From NCBI GenBank assembly GCA_029204225.1, contig CM055112.1:1125314-1189313 (forward strand): a stretch of DNA of 64,000 bases. The letters are read 5' to 3'. Of the stretch, positions 21,128 through 32,516 are shown one piece after another. The DNA is from Diphasiastrum complanatum. Its lineage: Eukaryota > Streptophyta > Lycopodiopsida > Lycopodiales > Lycopodiaceae. The first letter of the stretch is position 1; each line of letters begins with the position of its first letter. The notes beneath the pieces were generated by a model that ran no database searches, was not told where the DNA came from, and saw only the letters and a list, made by a program, of their open reading frames with translations. The translations under genes and the position numbers were made by a program.

Positions 21128-21532
21128 GTGTCAATGGATTTGAACTTTGGAAAAATAATGCCAAGGATTCTGATGTTAGTCTTTCTGATTTCGTTTGATT
21201 CTTTAGCTTCCGATGCTCGACATGTGAAGGAACAACTTGCAACTTATAAGAGATTGGAAGCCAGCTATGGATTTGAATCTCTTAGATTCATCCCTCCCAC
21301 ACCCTCGACGTGTACTCATTTTGAGATCGGAGAGACGGTCACGTCTAAGAGTATTAATGGATGCCCGAATTACGTTTCAGCTATATCCAAAGAGTAGATG
21401 AATATTAAAACATCACCGAGACTTTCAACGAACGACAGGACTGCTCTTTATTTCTTAAATCCCAACCCGAAATCAGAAACCGATAAGCTGGACAGCTTCG
21501 CCTCTCTTGTACCTGCGAGCAACACACAATGA
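21128..21532 (+). CDS. Unknown ORF downstream of R2, possible secreted protein
   Basis: An 89-residue frame starts MSMDLNFGKIMPRILM. From the internal Met it has a hydrophobic signal-peptide-like stretch (PRILMLVFLISFDSLASDA), then VKEQLATYKRLEASYGFES and cysteine-containing TPSTCTHFEIGET. After a TAG at 21,395-21,397 the same frame continues about 44 more codons (ALYFLNPNPKSETDKLDSFA). The MDLN start and the next seven codons are also present next to R1 on the minus strand, after which R1 diverges. It therefore belongs to the duplicated unit. No family is recognised. Confidence 0.4.
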
Positions 21533-21878
21533 ATACCTTCTAAGAGAAACAAGATCATTTGAGTCTTGTGTTGCCTACCCTATAGCTAAAGGCTAGCCAT
21601 CTGCCATCAGAAAATTAGTCGTCGATAGTTTGCATGAATTGGAATTCCTTTTCTTCTGGTATGTGTAGCTTTGGAATGTCATACTAATTAAGCAAATCCT
21701 TATGACGTACAGAGGGCGCGAGAAACATGCATGGTCAATTGATCTTTCTCATGCTGACCTAACGAAGCTTGCTAGTGGTAGTGATGAATCATGGTTGTCA
21801 GATTAGTCTTTTTGGTAGGTCTTCCCATTAGATTGGAGCGGTTTACCACCTGATTTCCCTAAGTGTGCTAGCATTTCT
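21533..21878. other. No gene recognised
   Basis: The stretch between the unknown ORF and the start of LTR K shows no coding motif. It may be the 3' flank of the R2 unit. Confidence 0.4.
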
Positions 21879-22510
21879 GTTGAAGGGTTTGCGGTTCCCA
21901 AGGCAACCCTAACCCTAGTTAATAAGTGAGAGGGATTTGGCACCCTGCATGTGTAAGTCCAACCCAATGATCACATAGTTATTTGATTGATTAGTTAAAA
22001 GTTAATAAAAGGACTTTAGGCCTTTTTGCGGGACTTTTAATGTCACAGGCCCTAAATGTCAAGTTAGTGAATAAAGTTGGGTTTCCCTCCAATTTTGATG
22101 GTTCGCACACTTTTTTAAATTTGAATAAAAAGAGAGGCAAGACTGGACCAATAGGATTCAGAGGCCAGGGTCCTCCTCTCTACTATAAAAAGGGACCAAC
22201 TCGAGTTGTTTCTCATGTTCATTTCCTCATTTTAATAAAGCAGATTGGTTCTCTTTAGAAATGGATTGATGAATGTCCTTGCTCTTCCTCTCTTCTCCTC
22301 CATTGCTCATGCTTCCTTTGGATTTTGCTAATTGTTGGATCTGATCATTATTGGGATTGCTATTTCTTATGCTTTTTGTGAGAGAGAAAGGGAGAGAGAG
22401 AAAGTAAGTTTCTATCATTGTTGTGGATTTAGGGTTAATGGAAGTAGGGTTAATGGATGTAGTGTTAATGCTTAGTGTTAATGGATGTTAGTGTTAGATC
22501 CTCCATTCAT
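21879..22510 (+). repeat. Partial Gypsy LTR K (J-type)
   Basis: The sequence starts TGTTGAAGGGTTTGCGG and matches, in inverted orientation, most of the J LTR (50,787 down to about 50,150), including a GGGTTAATGGATG-like minisatellite near 22,428-22,495 and a TATAAAAAGG TATA-like box near 22,183. Similarity to J stops near 22,510, before the LTR end. No J-type internal region follows, so it is a truncated LTR. Confidence 0.85.
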
Positions 22511-22699
22511 GTAGTTGGAGAATTTTGTTATTGTGTAGATCAATCATCAAGAGTCTATTTTAGATTGCCATTGAAGCCCTTCTCCAGGGTAAACGGTTGT
22601 ATAGCACCATCATATGTATTGACTTTATTATCAAAATTTCATATTCATGTTCATTGTTTCTGGTGTACACTAAGTTCAGCTGTCACTTGTAATAAAGAC

Positions 22700-23240
22700 A
22701 GGTTTTACGTTTATGGAATATTGTTGACCATAAGTGATCTATAATCTTAGGATCTCACTAACAATATCATCAACTTGAATAATCTTTCAACAAAGATTTA
22801 GACTATATTTAAAGCCTTTGTAGTTGACTTAACTAGCATGAACATTTTAGGTAACTTGTCCACGAACACCCAAATAGAATCATTTTGTCATTGGTGGATA
22901 TTTGAAAACCTAACTATAAAATTCATGGATATATTTTCCCATATCTTATGAGAGATATCTAAGAGATGTGATAACCCTAAGCATTCTACTTTGGTTAATT
23001 GATAGAGCTTACACTTAACCACATAAGACTCAACATATGGTTTGTGTTTTGGCCAATAAAGCTCGTTTTTTACCAAGTCTAAATTCTTGTGTTTATTTGG
23101 AAGACCTGCACAGGGTACGTCATGAAATTCAAAATAAATTTTCAATTTAATTTATCATTTTCTGGTACACAAATTTTTTCCATTCCAAAACAATCATCCA
23201 TTTGGAATGGGAAACTATTTTACAATTTCATTATTTGTCT
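22700..23240 (-). pseudogene. Ty3/Gypsy integrase fragment
   Basis: A minus-strand frame (22,888-23,145) holds the integrase zinc-binding region and the start of its core: FHDVPCAGLPNKHKNLDLVK, then YWPKHKPYVESYVVKCKLYQ (the second Cys of the usual CxxC reads Tyr) and WENISMNFIVRFS. Farther on, VFVDKLPKMFMLV and FVERLF segments follow with stops. The first catalytic Asp is Asn in MNFIV. The spacing matches chromovirus integrases. No RT is linked to it. Confidence 0.8.
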
Positions 23241-23672
23241 TAGTGGATTTAGATATTTGAGAATCATTCTTAGCTCCATTCCCTTTCATTCATGTAAGGG
23301 AAAGCTCTTCAAGATCCTGCTTACAAGTCAAAATAATAGAGAACTCACTATGGAGAAACCACCCAACCAAGTAGAAGCAACCGAGAAATCTCCAGAAGCT
23401 TCACCCCAAAGCCAAAGAATAGGAAGTAAGAGTAGAGAGAGAGGATCTGGCAATGATTCACCAAAAGAATGTTGGCTCTACACATGCATTGATTGTCCCA
23501 AACCTTGTACTAATTCCAATTAGTGTGTATGGGCCTCACAAGATTATTAATTACATTACAGGTTTCGTCCAATATGACGTGGCATAACCAATAATCTTGA
23601 GCTCTGGAGTACCGTGTATCCAAGTCTAGGATTATACTGAATCTTATATTCATGACCTAGACAGACCATTTT
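23241..23672. other. No gene recognised; small open frame
   Basis: A short plus-strand stretch near 23,350-23,523 encodes a Ser/Glu/Pro-rich sequence ending CIDCPKPCTNSN. It has no known motif. The rest is AT-rich non-coding DNA up to the LTR start of element P. Confidence 0.3.
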
Positions 23673-24330
23673 GTTGGAAATTAAGTCCACAATTTTCTCT
23701 TTGGTGAATACTATTTCTATTTCAAAATTCTTCTTGCACGTTTATCGATCGTTGATCTACGGTCAGATGCAACCTACTTTGGTTCTATGTCTACTCATCT
23801 AATACCTGCAGGAATCACATAACTTAGATAGCCGAATTATTTGAAGGACGACTACATCGGGCTTTCGACTGATCTCCACCCATGGGGTAAAGACTAAAGG
23901 GTAACCAATCCTATTGTTTTCACATTCAAATGTTAAGTTCAAGTTATTTGAAGGTCATTGAAGACTTGGCCATCTTCAATGACTTCCACGAATCAGCATT
24001 CTGTACAAGTTTGTAGAAATACACTATGTTTTCAGCAGTCTGCAGAAATGAACCAATTGTCGCACAATTCGCATTTTTCGACCTCCCAAAAAACGTGACA
24101 ATTTCCTAACAACTTCTTTTCAAGTATTTCAAAGAAGTAAACCTCTTGTCAGTTTTTTCACATTTTCCCAAAATGCAACAAAATAGTCACTTCAACAAAT
24201 GAACTATTTTTCAACACCTTCGGGTTTTTCAGTTTTTTTCAAAAAAATGCTAAGTGAGAAAAATGCGAAGGGTGTCTATTTCAACGAGAAACATCTCCAG
24301 CTACTTCCCGAAATATGCGAATTATGGCAG
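23673..24330 (+). repeat. 5' LTR of Copia P
   Basis: It starts TGTTGGAAATTAAGTCC and aligns with the reverse complement of the 5' LTR of element B (32,516 downward), including CTGATCTCCA, GGGTAACCAATCC and CTTCAATGACTTCCA-type blocks. The 3' part, primer site and leader are deleted: LTR sequence passes almost directly into gag at about 24,330. Confidence 0.8.
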
Positions 24331-24633
24331 TGATCACGTTAAATCTAGCCAACTTTCAAATTTCACACGTTACCGCATGCAAGTCCTCCAAAAAAGCATT
24401 GGACTTATTATCGAATCTATATGAGACTCACGAAGTAACTACAAGCTTGCACCTTAGAAGGAAGTTCTTCACTTTAAGAATGTCTGATTCTACATTCATC
24501 ACTTCTCACATCAATAGCTTCAAGTCTTTATTAGATAAGTTATCAACTATAGGATGTGCTGTTCAAGATGATAATGTTGTTATGACCTTTCCTTCATCTT
24601 TACCACTCCTATGAACACCTGACTCTTCAAAAG
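24331..24633 (+). pseudogene. Copia P gag, interrupted by element B
   Basis: The plus strand reads VITLNLANFQISHV, ALDLLSNLYETHEVTTS, RRKFFTLRMSD and VQDDNVVMTFPSSL, closely matching gag of element B. At 24,633 the frame is broken by element B after the codons for a TLQK-like motif. The continuation KVIGHLL is found at 32,517 onward, right of B. Gag here lacks its N-terminus because of the LTR-gag deletion. Confidence 0.9.
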
Positions 24634-25344
24634 TGATGGGGGCAAGGTAGAAGGAAGAACGATAACGGAGAAGAGAGAAGGAATACTGGTGAAGAACTCT
24701 CCCGTTCTAATCGGCTACTAGTTCCAAAAATAGTCTAATAGATAGCCTATGCAAAAGATAATCACAACTATATGTGTTCTAATTGCCCAACAAGATCTTA
24801 AAAATCAATTCATACTCTAAAACAAGAGTACAGTCCACCGAAGAGATTAGAGATGGTTTGTGTGTGGTACTACTGAAATCAGATTCAATGTGAAGTATAG
24901 TTTTGAAATTAATGGAAGAGCAGTATGATATCGCAAGTTACTCAGGTGTCAAAGACAACCATCGTCTGATCAGAAACTGAGGAGTCGTAGATGTCCATGT
25001 TCTGATCAGAGTGCGCGATCCAACAACAATGAAAGTGCATTCAATCACAACAAGCATTCATCTACGTTGTACACAAATAAAAATGTGCTGCTGCTATATT
25101 ACACTGAAGCATAATACAAATAGCAATTACAACAAAAAAATGCAAGTTTTGTGGAAGTCCTTGAAGATGGCCAAGTCTCCAATGACTTCAAGTTATTAAA
25201 CTTAACATCTGAACTTAAAATCATGATGGGATTGGTTACCGTTTGTTGGAGATCAGCTGGAAGTCCGTTGTAGACATTCTTCAAGTAATTGGCTGTCTAA
25301 GTTATGGTTCACCAAGGAGGCAACTGTGGGCTTAATTTCCAACA
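24634..25344 (-). repeat. 3' LTR of Copia B (711 bp)
   Basis: It runs on plus from TGATGGGGGCAAGG to AATTTCCAACA. The inner neighbour GTCCCCCTTAGGG is a polypurine tract on the minus strand. Compared with the right LTR a segment of about 500 bases is missing. Confidence 0.93.
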
Positions 25345-25359
25345 GTCCCCCTTAGGGTC

Positions 25360-26240
25360 ACGGTTGATGCCTTGGTAACTTCGTCAGGTTCAGCATGCTG
25401 AAGGACTTTTGATGCTTGATCCTAGGAAGTGCTTTGGTGAAGATGTCTATGACCAATTCTGTTGTGGAGTAGTATTGAAGGATCACTTGCCTTGAGAAGC
25501 CTTTCTCCTAAATGAAATGATACTGGATTTCTATGTGCTTGGATTTGCCATGAAATATGGTATTCAGTGACAGTGAAATAGAGCTTATGTTGGTCACACA
25601 GAATGGTGGTAGCATTAAACTGAGTGTGATATAAGTCGAAGTAACAACCCGATCATATAGCTTCTTTTGAAGCTTGGCATGCTGCGATGTACTTTGCCTC
25701 TGTTGAAGAAAGCATGATGGATTTTTGCTTTTTTTAATTCTACGAAATCGGTCCCCCTGCCAGATAGAAGCAGAACCCGAAGGTAGATTTTCCCGGTAGA
25801 GACTGTTTCTGCCCAATCTGAGTTGGAATAGCCTCGCAAGATAAGTGGATCGATGGCATTTTCATCGTAACATAAGATGTGATCTAAACTTTTCTGAATA
25901 TATCTCATCACTCTCTTCAATGCTTTCCAATGAGAGATCTTGGGATTAGACATGAATTGACTTAACGTGCTAACAGTGTATGCTAAATCTGGTCTAGTAC
26001 ACAACATTGCATACATTAGACATCCGATTAGTGAATTAAGGGTACTTCGCTAAGTTGAGACTTCACTATCAGTCTCAACACAAGAAGGTTTAGTCAATAC
26101 TATACTTGGATCCATTGGTGTATCAATGGGCATCAAACATATGAAATTTTTCTAGGCTAGCTCTCTGGTTCATCAAATGAAGTCCAAAACGATTGAGGTG
26201 TATACCTCTTGTGAACTGTCCGAGTTTGTGAGGATGTGCG
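25360..26240 (-). pseudogene. Copia B RNase H and RT remnant
   Basis: The frame at 25,615-26,016 starts MYAMLCTRPDLAYTVSTLSQF, followed by RYIQKSLDHILCYD and a GYSNSDWAE motif, the DADWAGD-type site of Copia RNase H. The C-terminal HGKSKHIEIQYHF segment lies in another frame near 25,510-25,570. Upstream (26,016-26,240) only a short piece around the RT C-terminus remains and joins directly to the integrase tail, so the YVDD-bearing RT core has been deleted. Confidence 0.85.
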
Positions 26241-26727
26241 GACGTTCTATTGACTAGAATGCACTGATTCTTCTTCTTGAACTTCTCCAGATCTGCTCGA
26301 GCTTGCTTGGTCTGGTCTGGTGACAGGTACTTCTGTCTGCTGCTTGGCTTCTGTAGCTGTAGCTACGGGTTCTATAGAAGAATCATCAATGTTGGAAGGT
26401 TGAACGCTACGTAGAATAAGATGAAATAACATAGCATCATCTATCAATGGCTGTTTGAAATCATAATATGCATGTTCTTGAAATATTACATCCCTAGAGA
26501 CAAATACTACATTGGTGAATGGATCACAAACTTTAAAAGTTTTATGTTCATCAAGATAGCCAATGAAAATACATTTATTTGTCCTATGATCTAGCTTCTT
26601 CCTAAGCTATTTGGGAATGTGAACAAAACATATACAACCAAAGATTTTTAAAAGGCTGACACTGGGCTTGTGCCCATGCCAAACTTCATAAAGAGTTTTG
26701 TTATTGACGGCTTTGGTGCTGGATCTG
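26241..26727 (-). pseudogene. Copia B integrase C-terminus and linker
   Basis: Right to left this reads NRSSTKAVNNKTLYEVWHG, KIFGCICFVHIPK and FVSRDVIFQEHAYYDF, then a Ser/Thr/Glu-rich linker (26,247-26,447). It is the second half of the integrase, whose first half lies at 29,369-29,953. The two are separated only by element C. Confidence 0.88.
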
Positions 26728-27336
26728 TTCTGTGTCAGAAATGGTGAACTCCTGCAACTTTGCCGCAATTCGAAAGTCAACAAGCCTTGACTCGAAGGTC
26801 GAACGATTCACGAAGATCAAACAATTCATGAAAGTCAACATGCCTCCAAGACGAACGAGTGACGAACGATTCGTGAACCATTCGCAAAAATCAAATAAGC
26901 TTACAGGACTGCAAAAATTGCAAAGCGTTGCAGGCCCACAAAAACCGCAAAGCGATGCAAAACAAAAAGAAACGAAAAGAAATCTTTCGCGCTGCCAGCT
27001 GGCAGCTCAACGGGCTTGGAGACTTAAACTTCACGCCCAACTGAAATGGGCAGTAACAACAGAGAGTAACTGATTAGTTGATTAGCGTTAACTACTCTTG
27101 TAATTCTCTATTTTAGCTATCTTGTAAACTCCACACAATGGAGATATAAACTATTTTTCTGGATAAAAATAAATCCAGTGAGATACAGTGAGAAATAGAG
27201 AATGTGCTTGAATAGAGCAGAAAAGAAAAAGACGGTCAGATGTAGAGAAGGAAACCTTTACCAGGCCAAGATAATCAACAATGCTGATAGCATATTAAAT
27301 GCATCAGAGAATGGAGATAAACTCTAGCATAGGAGA

Positions 27337-28236
27337 ATGTATTATTTGAACATGAGGAGCCTGTATGACATGTGCAAGAAAGACATAGTCATAGGTCTCG
27401 AGATATCAAGGCCCGAAACTGAGTTCTACGAAGCCTGTCAAAAAGAAAAACAACATCAGAATCCATTCACACATGAGGAAAGAAGAGCCAAGGAGGTTCC
27501 TGAGCTCGTCCACTCTGATGTTTGTGGACCGATGAAAATGGATTTGCTCTCAGGTTTGAGGTATTTTTTGATGTTCATAGATGATTACAACTGGATGACT
27601 ACGATCTACTACCTAAAGGAGAAATCGGAAGTGTTTGATTCCTTCAAGAAGTTTGTGGCATTTTTAGAGCGACACACCTCAAAGAATATTCAGATCATCA
27701 GATCTGATAATGGAGGTGAGTACAAGAGCAAAGAATTTTCAAAATTATGCCAAGAACAAGGGAGAGAGCATCAGTTCACTCCTGCATACACACCAGAATA
27801 TAATCGTGTTGTAGAAAGAAAAAATAGGATGCTAGTCGAAGGAGCCAGATGCATGATGGTGCCAAGTCAATTCTGGGCTGAGGCAATAGCTGCAGCATGA
27901 CACCTGTAGAATAGATCAACAACGACAATGCTGAAAGATAAGACACCATATGCTGATCTATCGTACGTACATGTGTTTGGATGTACAACATATAAGCACA
28001 TTCCAAAAGAAAAAAAAAACAAGCTTGATGATAAATTAGAGCAAACGATCATGGTCGGTTACTTGAACGGATCACAAGTGTACAGACTCTACGATCCAAC
28101 CACGAAAAAGGTTGTTTTGAGTAGAGATGTGAAGTTCGATGAGTCCACATACCTTGTACTGAAAGACGAAAGAGGCCATGATATATTTACACTACTGCCA
28201 ATTGAAGAGGGAGATCGAGGACAGGCGTCAAATTAG
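27337..28236 (+). pseudogene. Copia C integrase
   Basis: A 187-residue frame starts with the pre-integrase end (MRSLYDMCKKDIVIGLE) and holds VHSDVCGPMK (first Asp), IIRSDNGGEYKS (second Asp) and NRVVERKNRMLVEG (Glu), with FWAEAIAAA at the end. After a stop it continues at 27,928-28,236 with VHVFGCTTYKHIPKE and a VVLSRDVKFDE segment. Catalytic residues are intact, but the frame is broken and gag/protease are absent. Confidence 0.9.
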
Positions 28237-28439
28237 AATGTTGAGCCATAGACTCCAAAGCAATAGGAAGCAGAAGATCAACCCCACGAACAAGAAATAT
28301 TTGAGCAGCGATGAAACGAACCCAGAAGGTCAACAAGACAAAAATGACCTCCAGATCGATACGCTAACAATCTTCAGTGGAGCAAAGACATGCAATTCGA
28401 GTATTGCAGCCTCACTGAAGAGCCAACAACATATCAAGA

Positions 28440-29225
28440 AACTGTCCAGAGTCCAGAGGGAGAATTTTGGAAGTAGACAATGTCGGAGGAGATCGAGTTG
28501 ATGAGGCAAAACGAGGCATGGACACTAGAGCCACTGCCAGAAAACAGAAATATCATCGACTACAAGTGGGTGTACAAAAAGAAAATGAAATGAGATGGCA
28601 CTGTTGCCCATTACAAGGCAAGACTTGTCGTGAAGGGCTACACACAAAGATATGGTGTTGACTATTTTGACACATATTCGTCGATGGTCAAAATGACAAG
28701 CATACGACTACTCTTTGCATACGCTACACAACACAATCTGAAAATTCACCAGACTGATGAAGACAGCCCTTCTCCACGGAGATCTAGAGGAGGAAATTTT
28801 CATGAAGCAGCCTGAAGGTTTTGAAGACCCCCACAATCGACAATATGTCTGTCGGTTGCAGAGATGCATTTATGGTCTAAAGCAGGCATCACGAGCTTGG
28901 TACAAGAAGCTCGATGATCTTCTGAAGTCTCTAGACTTCAATCCTACACAACCAAACTGTAATGTCTACATAAAAGAATAGGAAAAATTTTTGTGACACT
29001 GACCATCTTTGTAGATGATTCTCTTATGATAGGTAACTCCTTGATACTAATTGAGAACATGAAGAGTCAGATTTCTGAAAATTATGAAATCACAGATTTA
29101 GGAGAAGCAACAAAATGCCTTGGGCTAGAGATAAGAAGAGATCAAACAAAGGGCAAAATGCACTTGAGTTATTCTGAATATGCCAGAAAGGTGCTCATGT
29201 AGTATCACATGATGGACAAACTCAT
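28440..29225 (+). pseudogene. Copia C reverse transcriptase
   Basis: Pieces in several frames read NEAWTLEPLPENRN, DYKWVYKKKM, KGYTQRYGVDYFDTYS, LLHGDLEEEIFMKQPEGF, IYGLKQASRAWYKKL and IFVDDSLMIGNS (the YVDD-type catalytic motif with both Asp residues), then ATKCLGLEIRRD and SEYARKVL. It ends just after a YHMMDK segment near 29,225. It would copy element RNA into DNA, but frameshifts and missing RNase H make it inactive. Confidence 0.9.
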
Positions 29226-29953
29226 AATTCGATTGCTCTATTTTGTGCATCTCCTTGTCTTCTACTGTCATGATTACTTGAATGAAATCTTGTGAGCTTC
29301 CGCACAAAAGAAAACTGAAAGAAACAAATCGTTTGCAACACCGAATCAAAACCATTTGCGACATTCTGCATGTAATAGGCTGTGGTAGTAGCTTCTGCCC
29401 AGAACTTCACATGTAGGTGTGCTTGATGTAGCATTGATCTGGCTGAGTTGAGAAGAGTTCGGTTCTTCCTTTCTGTAATCTCGTTCTATTGATGTGAATA
29501 AGAAGTAGTGAACTGTCTTTTGATGCCATGTTCAGCCAGGTAGTCGGACATCTCATTGGAGATGTATTCGCCACCACCATCAGTTCGGAGTGCCTTCACT
29601 TTCCTAGACGTTTGTGTCTCAGCCATGATCTTGAATCTCCTGAAGCATTCAAAGACTTCAGATTTGTGCTTAGAGAACATGACTGTAGACCACCTGGAGT
29701 AATCATCTATGAAAGTGAGAAAATAGACTGCATCTCCTAAGGATGGAGTTGGCATTGGACCACATAGATTGCTATGTACAAGATCTAATACATGCTTTGA
29801 TTTGATGGAATGTGATTTTGGAAACCTGATTCTAGAGTGCTTTCCATAGATGCATGATTCACAAAAAAAAGATTTTCTATCTAATGAAGACGGGAAATTG
29901 AAGCCATCAACTAAATTATTACAAAGCATATAAGAAAGTGATCTTGTATTCAC
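29222..29953 (-). pseudogene. Copia B integrase, N-terminal part
   Basis: The minus-strand frame 29,486-29,953 covers the end of the pre-integrase domain (FCESCIYGKHSRIRFPKS), DLVHSNLCGPMPTPSLGD (first catalytic Asp replaced by Asn), TFIDDYSRWSTV and ALRTDGGGEYIS (second Asp). The Glu region near 29,440-29,480 is disrupted. The next piece (to 29,369) ends FWAEATTTAYYMQN, where element C is inserted; bases 29,222-29,363 of this frame belong to C. Confidence 0.88.
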
Positions 29954-30172
29954 GTGTCCAAATCGACTATGTCATAGAACAACATTGTGGTTTACATTTT
30001 CATTAGAGATACTAGCTAATACAACTGAATTAGAGAGTACGTAAAGGTTCCCGACTCTAGTGCATGTAGTCAGAGGAGTATCTTCCTCGAATATTGTACA
30101 CTCCTCAGATGAGAATATAACAATGTAGCCCTCATAAGTTATCTTCGAGACTGATAATAGGTTATTTGATAA

Positions 30173-30412
30173 CTACAGAACATGAAGGACATTAGGAACA
30201 CAAATGGAGAGATTGTTGTTGAAGCTGATCTTCACTGCTCTTTTGCCTTCCACGTGTATGGTGCTAAAATATCCGAGGTAGATAAATTGGTCTTTGATGT
30301 AAGCTGTGTACTCCGTAAGCCATTTCTTGCGAGAGGTCATGTGTTGGGTAGAGCCGCTGTCCAGGTACCAGCTATCACAATCTTCGTTGCTGCTGTTGCA
30401 AGCCATTAACAA
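30173..30412 (-). pseudogene. Copia B protease
   Basis: A 79-residue frame reads DCDSWYLDSGSTQHMTSRKKW, the Copia aspartic protease active site, followed by IHVEGKRAVKISFNNN and VPNVLHVL. The upstream zinc knuckle is not open. The downstream 200 bases to the integrase are broken. Confidence 0.88.
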
Positions 30413-30592
30413 ATGTGTGTCTTGCTCCTTGAAGTCTGCTGTGTTGGAGGAGTCTGGCTGCTGCTATTGTTGCTACTTGTTTGCCTCGTTGTAGATCCTG
30501 ATGCGACACTCCTTGATGTCATGATTAGCTCTTTTGCAATATCTGTAGAAGAGCTTCTTCCACAATCCACCATGCTGAGTCTGAGCATGAGG

Positions 30593-31262
30593 CTATTGAT
30601 GTTGCTGCTGCACCTGAGTTTTTCCCTTGAATTGATCTTTCTTCTTGGTGTATAGAGCCATGGAATTGTCTTTGATGGACAGGCTGCTAGTCTTTCTTTG
30701 CACTTGAAGAAGATGACCAATTACCTTTTGAAGGGTGAGGTCCAGTTGTGTGAAGATCATTACCACAAAGTGCTCATAGCACTTTGGAAGAGAAGAAAGT
30801 AAGGTCATAACGACATCATCATATTGAATAGAACATCCTACAACTGATAACTGATCTAATACGGACTTGAAGCTCTTGATGTGAGAAGTGATGGCAATAG
30901 AATCAGACATGCTAAGAGTAAAGAACTTCCTTCTAAGATGTAATCTCGTGGTTACATCGTGAGTTTCATAGAGACTTGATAACAAGTCTAGTGCTTTTGC
31001 ACGTGGGAACGTGAGATATATGGGAGTTGGCCAGATTGAGTGTGATACATCCTAAGGCCTTCTAATCTTTGATCCTCCAGGTCTTTGCTTGATCACCATC
31101 TTCTGGTTTCAGGTCTGCACCTTCTACTACATCCCAAAGATCTCTATCTATTAACATCATTCTAGGTTTCAATTTTCAAATCTAGAAGTTAGAACCATTG
31201 AACTTGTTAATGACTCTAGCTTCACTGACTGATGAAGATGAAGAGCTATCTATATGAGACAT
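30593..31262 (-). pseudogene. Copia B gag
   Basis: Gag starts at 31,262 with MSHIDSSSSSSVSEA and passes through VEGADLKPEDGDQAKTW. It becomes open again at 30,985 with SSLYETHDVTTRLHLRRKF, VGCSIQYDDVVMTLL and DLTLQKVIGHLLQVQRKTS. Stops are present in the first part. The same gag type is seen in P (+) and D (-), so these three belong to one family. Confidence 0.9.
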
Positions 31263-31314
31263 GATAACAATATACAAATAGAAAAAACTTAATCTCTCGG
31301 TTTATTTGAACTAT

Positions 31315-31326
31315 GCTCTGATACCA
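31315..31326 (-). other. Primer-binding site of Copia B
   Basis: GCTCTGATACCA on plus, complementary to TGGTATCAGAGC, lies one or two bases from the 5' LTR. Confidence 0.93.
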
Positions 31327-31327
31327 A

Positions 31328-32516
31328 TCTAATGGGGGCAAGGTAGAAGGAAGAACGAGAACGGAGAAGAGAGCAAGAATATTACGAAACAGCTCTCCCA
31401 TTCTAATCGGCTGCTAGTTCCAAAAATAGTCTAACATACAGCTTATGCAAAAGATAATCACAGCTTTATGTGTTCTAATTGCCCAACATGATCTTAAAAA
31501 TCAATTCATACTCTAAAACAAGAGTACAATCCACTGAAGAGATTAGAGATGGTTTGTGTGTGGTACTACTGAAATCAGATTCAATGTGAAGTATAGTTCT
31601 GAAGTAAATGGAAGAGTAGTATGATATCGCGAGTTCCTCAAGCGTCAAAGACCATCTGATCAAAAACTGAGGAGTCGTAGATGTCCGTGTTCTGATCAGA
31701 GTGAGTATACAAGCGCGATCAAACAATAATGAAAGTGCATTCAATCACAACAAGCATTCAGCTACATTGTACACAGATAAAAATGTGCTGCTGCTATATT
31801 ACGTGGGAACGAACCTTGTTCATTTTAGACAACCTTCGACATTCTTCTCTCTCTCTCTTCGGGTTTTTGCAAAAAAGCCGAAGGTGTTCTAAATAAGTTT
31901 AAGACGCCCTTAGAAAGTTGAAGGTGCCCTCAGAAAAACAAAGATGTCTTAACAGTAACTTTCTTGCGCTTTTCGAAAAAAAGCGAAGAAGCCGAAGGTA
32001 CCTTTAAAACAACTTGAAGGTGCCCTTAAAATGTTGGTGAAGGTGCCTTTAACAATTTAACTCTTAAAAATAGAGGACCTTCTGAAATTTATCTCTTCTT
32101 GCATTTCTCGGAAAAATTCGAACTTACCGAAGGTGCTGAAAAATAGTTAAACCTTTGAACTGCGAACAAGTTAATTTCTTCAAAATAATTGAATGGAAGA
32201 AGTCAAAGGTAAGTGTTGTAGTTTTCAGAAAGTGCAAAAAATGCGAACTATGACACTTATTGTATTTTTGCAGACTGTTTAGAAACAATGTAAATCTGCA
32301 GACTTGTTCTAAATGCAAGTTTTGTGGAAGTCCTTGAAGATGGCCAGTCTCCAATGACTTCAAGTTATTAAGCTTAACATCTGAACTTAAAATTATGATG
32401 GGATTGGTTACCCTTTGCTGGAGATCAGCCGGAAATCCGTTGTAGACATTCTTCAAGTAATTGGCTGTCTAAGTTATGATTCATCAAGGAGGCAACTATG
32501 GGTCTAATTTCCAACA
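31328..32516 (-). repeat. 5' LTR of Copia B, long form
   Basis: It matches the 3' LTR at both ends, with an extra stretch of about 500 bases (31,803-32,305) that is also present, diverged, in the LTR of P. The long form is therefore ancestral and the 3' LTR is deleted. The extra stretch is rich in CGAAGGT/ACCTTCG-like heptamers. Confidence 0.9.

Larger units (their letters stand above)
26733..29363 (+). mobile_element. Copia retrotransposon C, deletion derivative nested in B
   Basis: The insertion starts TGTCAGAAATGG, ends CCATTTGCGACA (near-perfect inverted termini) and is flanked by an exact duplication TTCTG (26,728-26,732 and 29,364-29,368). Removing it together with one TTCTG makes the host integrase frame of B continuous. 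Inside: a 5' LTR region (26,733 to about 27,200, with a GATATAAAC TATA-like box near 27,141), then pre-integrase/integrase and RT on plus. Gag, protease, RNase H and most of the 3' LTR are missing. Confidence 0.9.
24634..32516 (-). mobile_element. Copia retrotransposon B with nested Copia C
   Basis: B is delimited by LTRs (24,634-25,344 and about 31,328-32,516) and an exact 5-bp target duplication AAAAG (24,629-24,633 and 32,517-32,521). On the minus strand it carries a primer site (31,315-31,326), gag, protease, integrase (split by Copia C at 29,363/26,733) and RNase H. The reverse transcriptase core is deleted near 26,225. B inserted into gag of its relative P in opposite orientation. The two LTRs differ by large internal indels: about 500 bp at 31,803-32,305 is present only in the right one. 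Confidence 0.95.

Noticed and set aside
22428-22495. TTAGGGTTAATGG-like units as interstitial telomere repeat
   Set aside because: The units are irregular, few and shared with the J LTR (50,185-50,240), so they are an LTR minisatellite and not telomeric TTTAGGG arrays.
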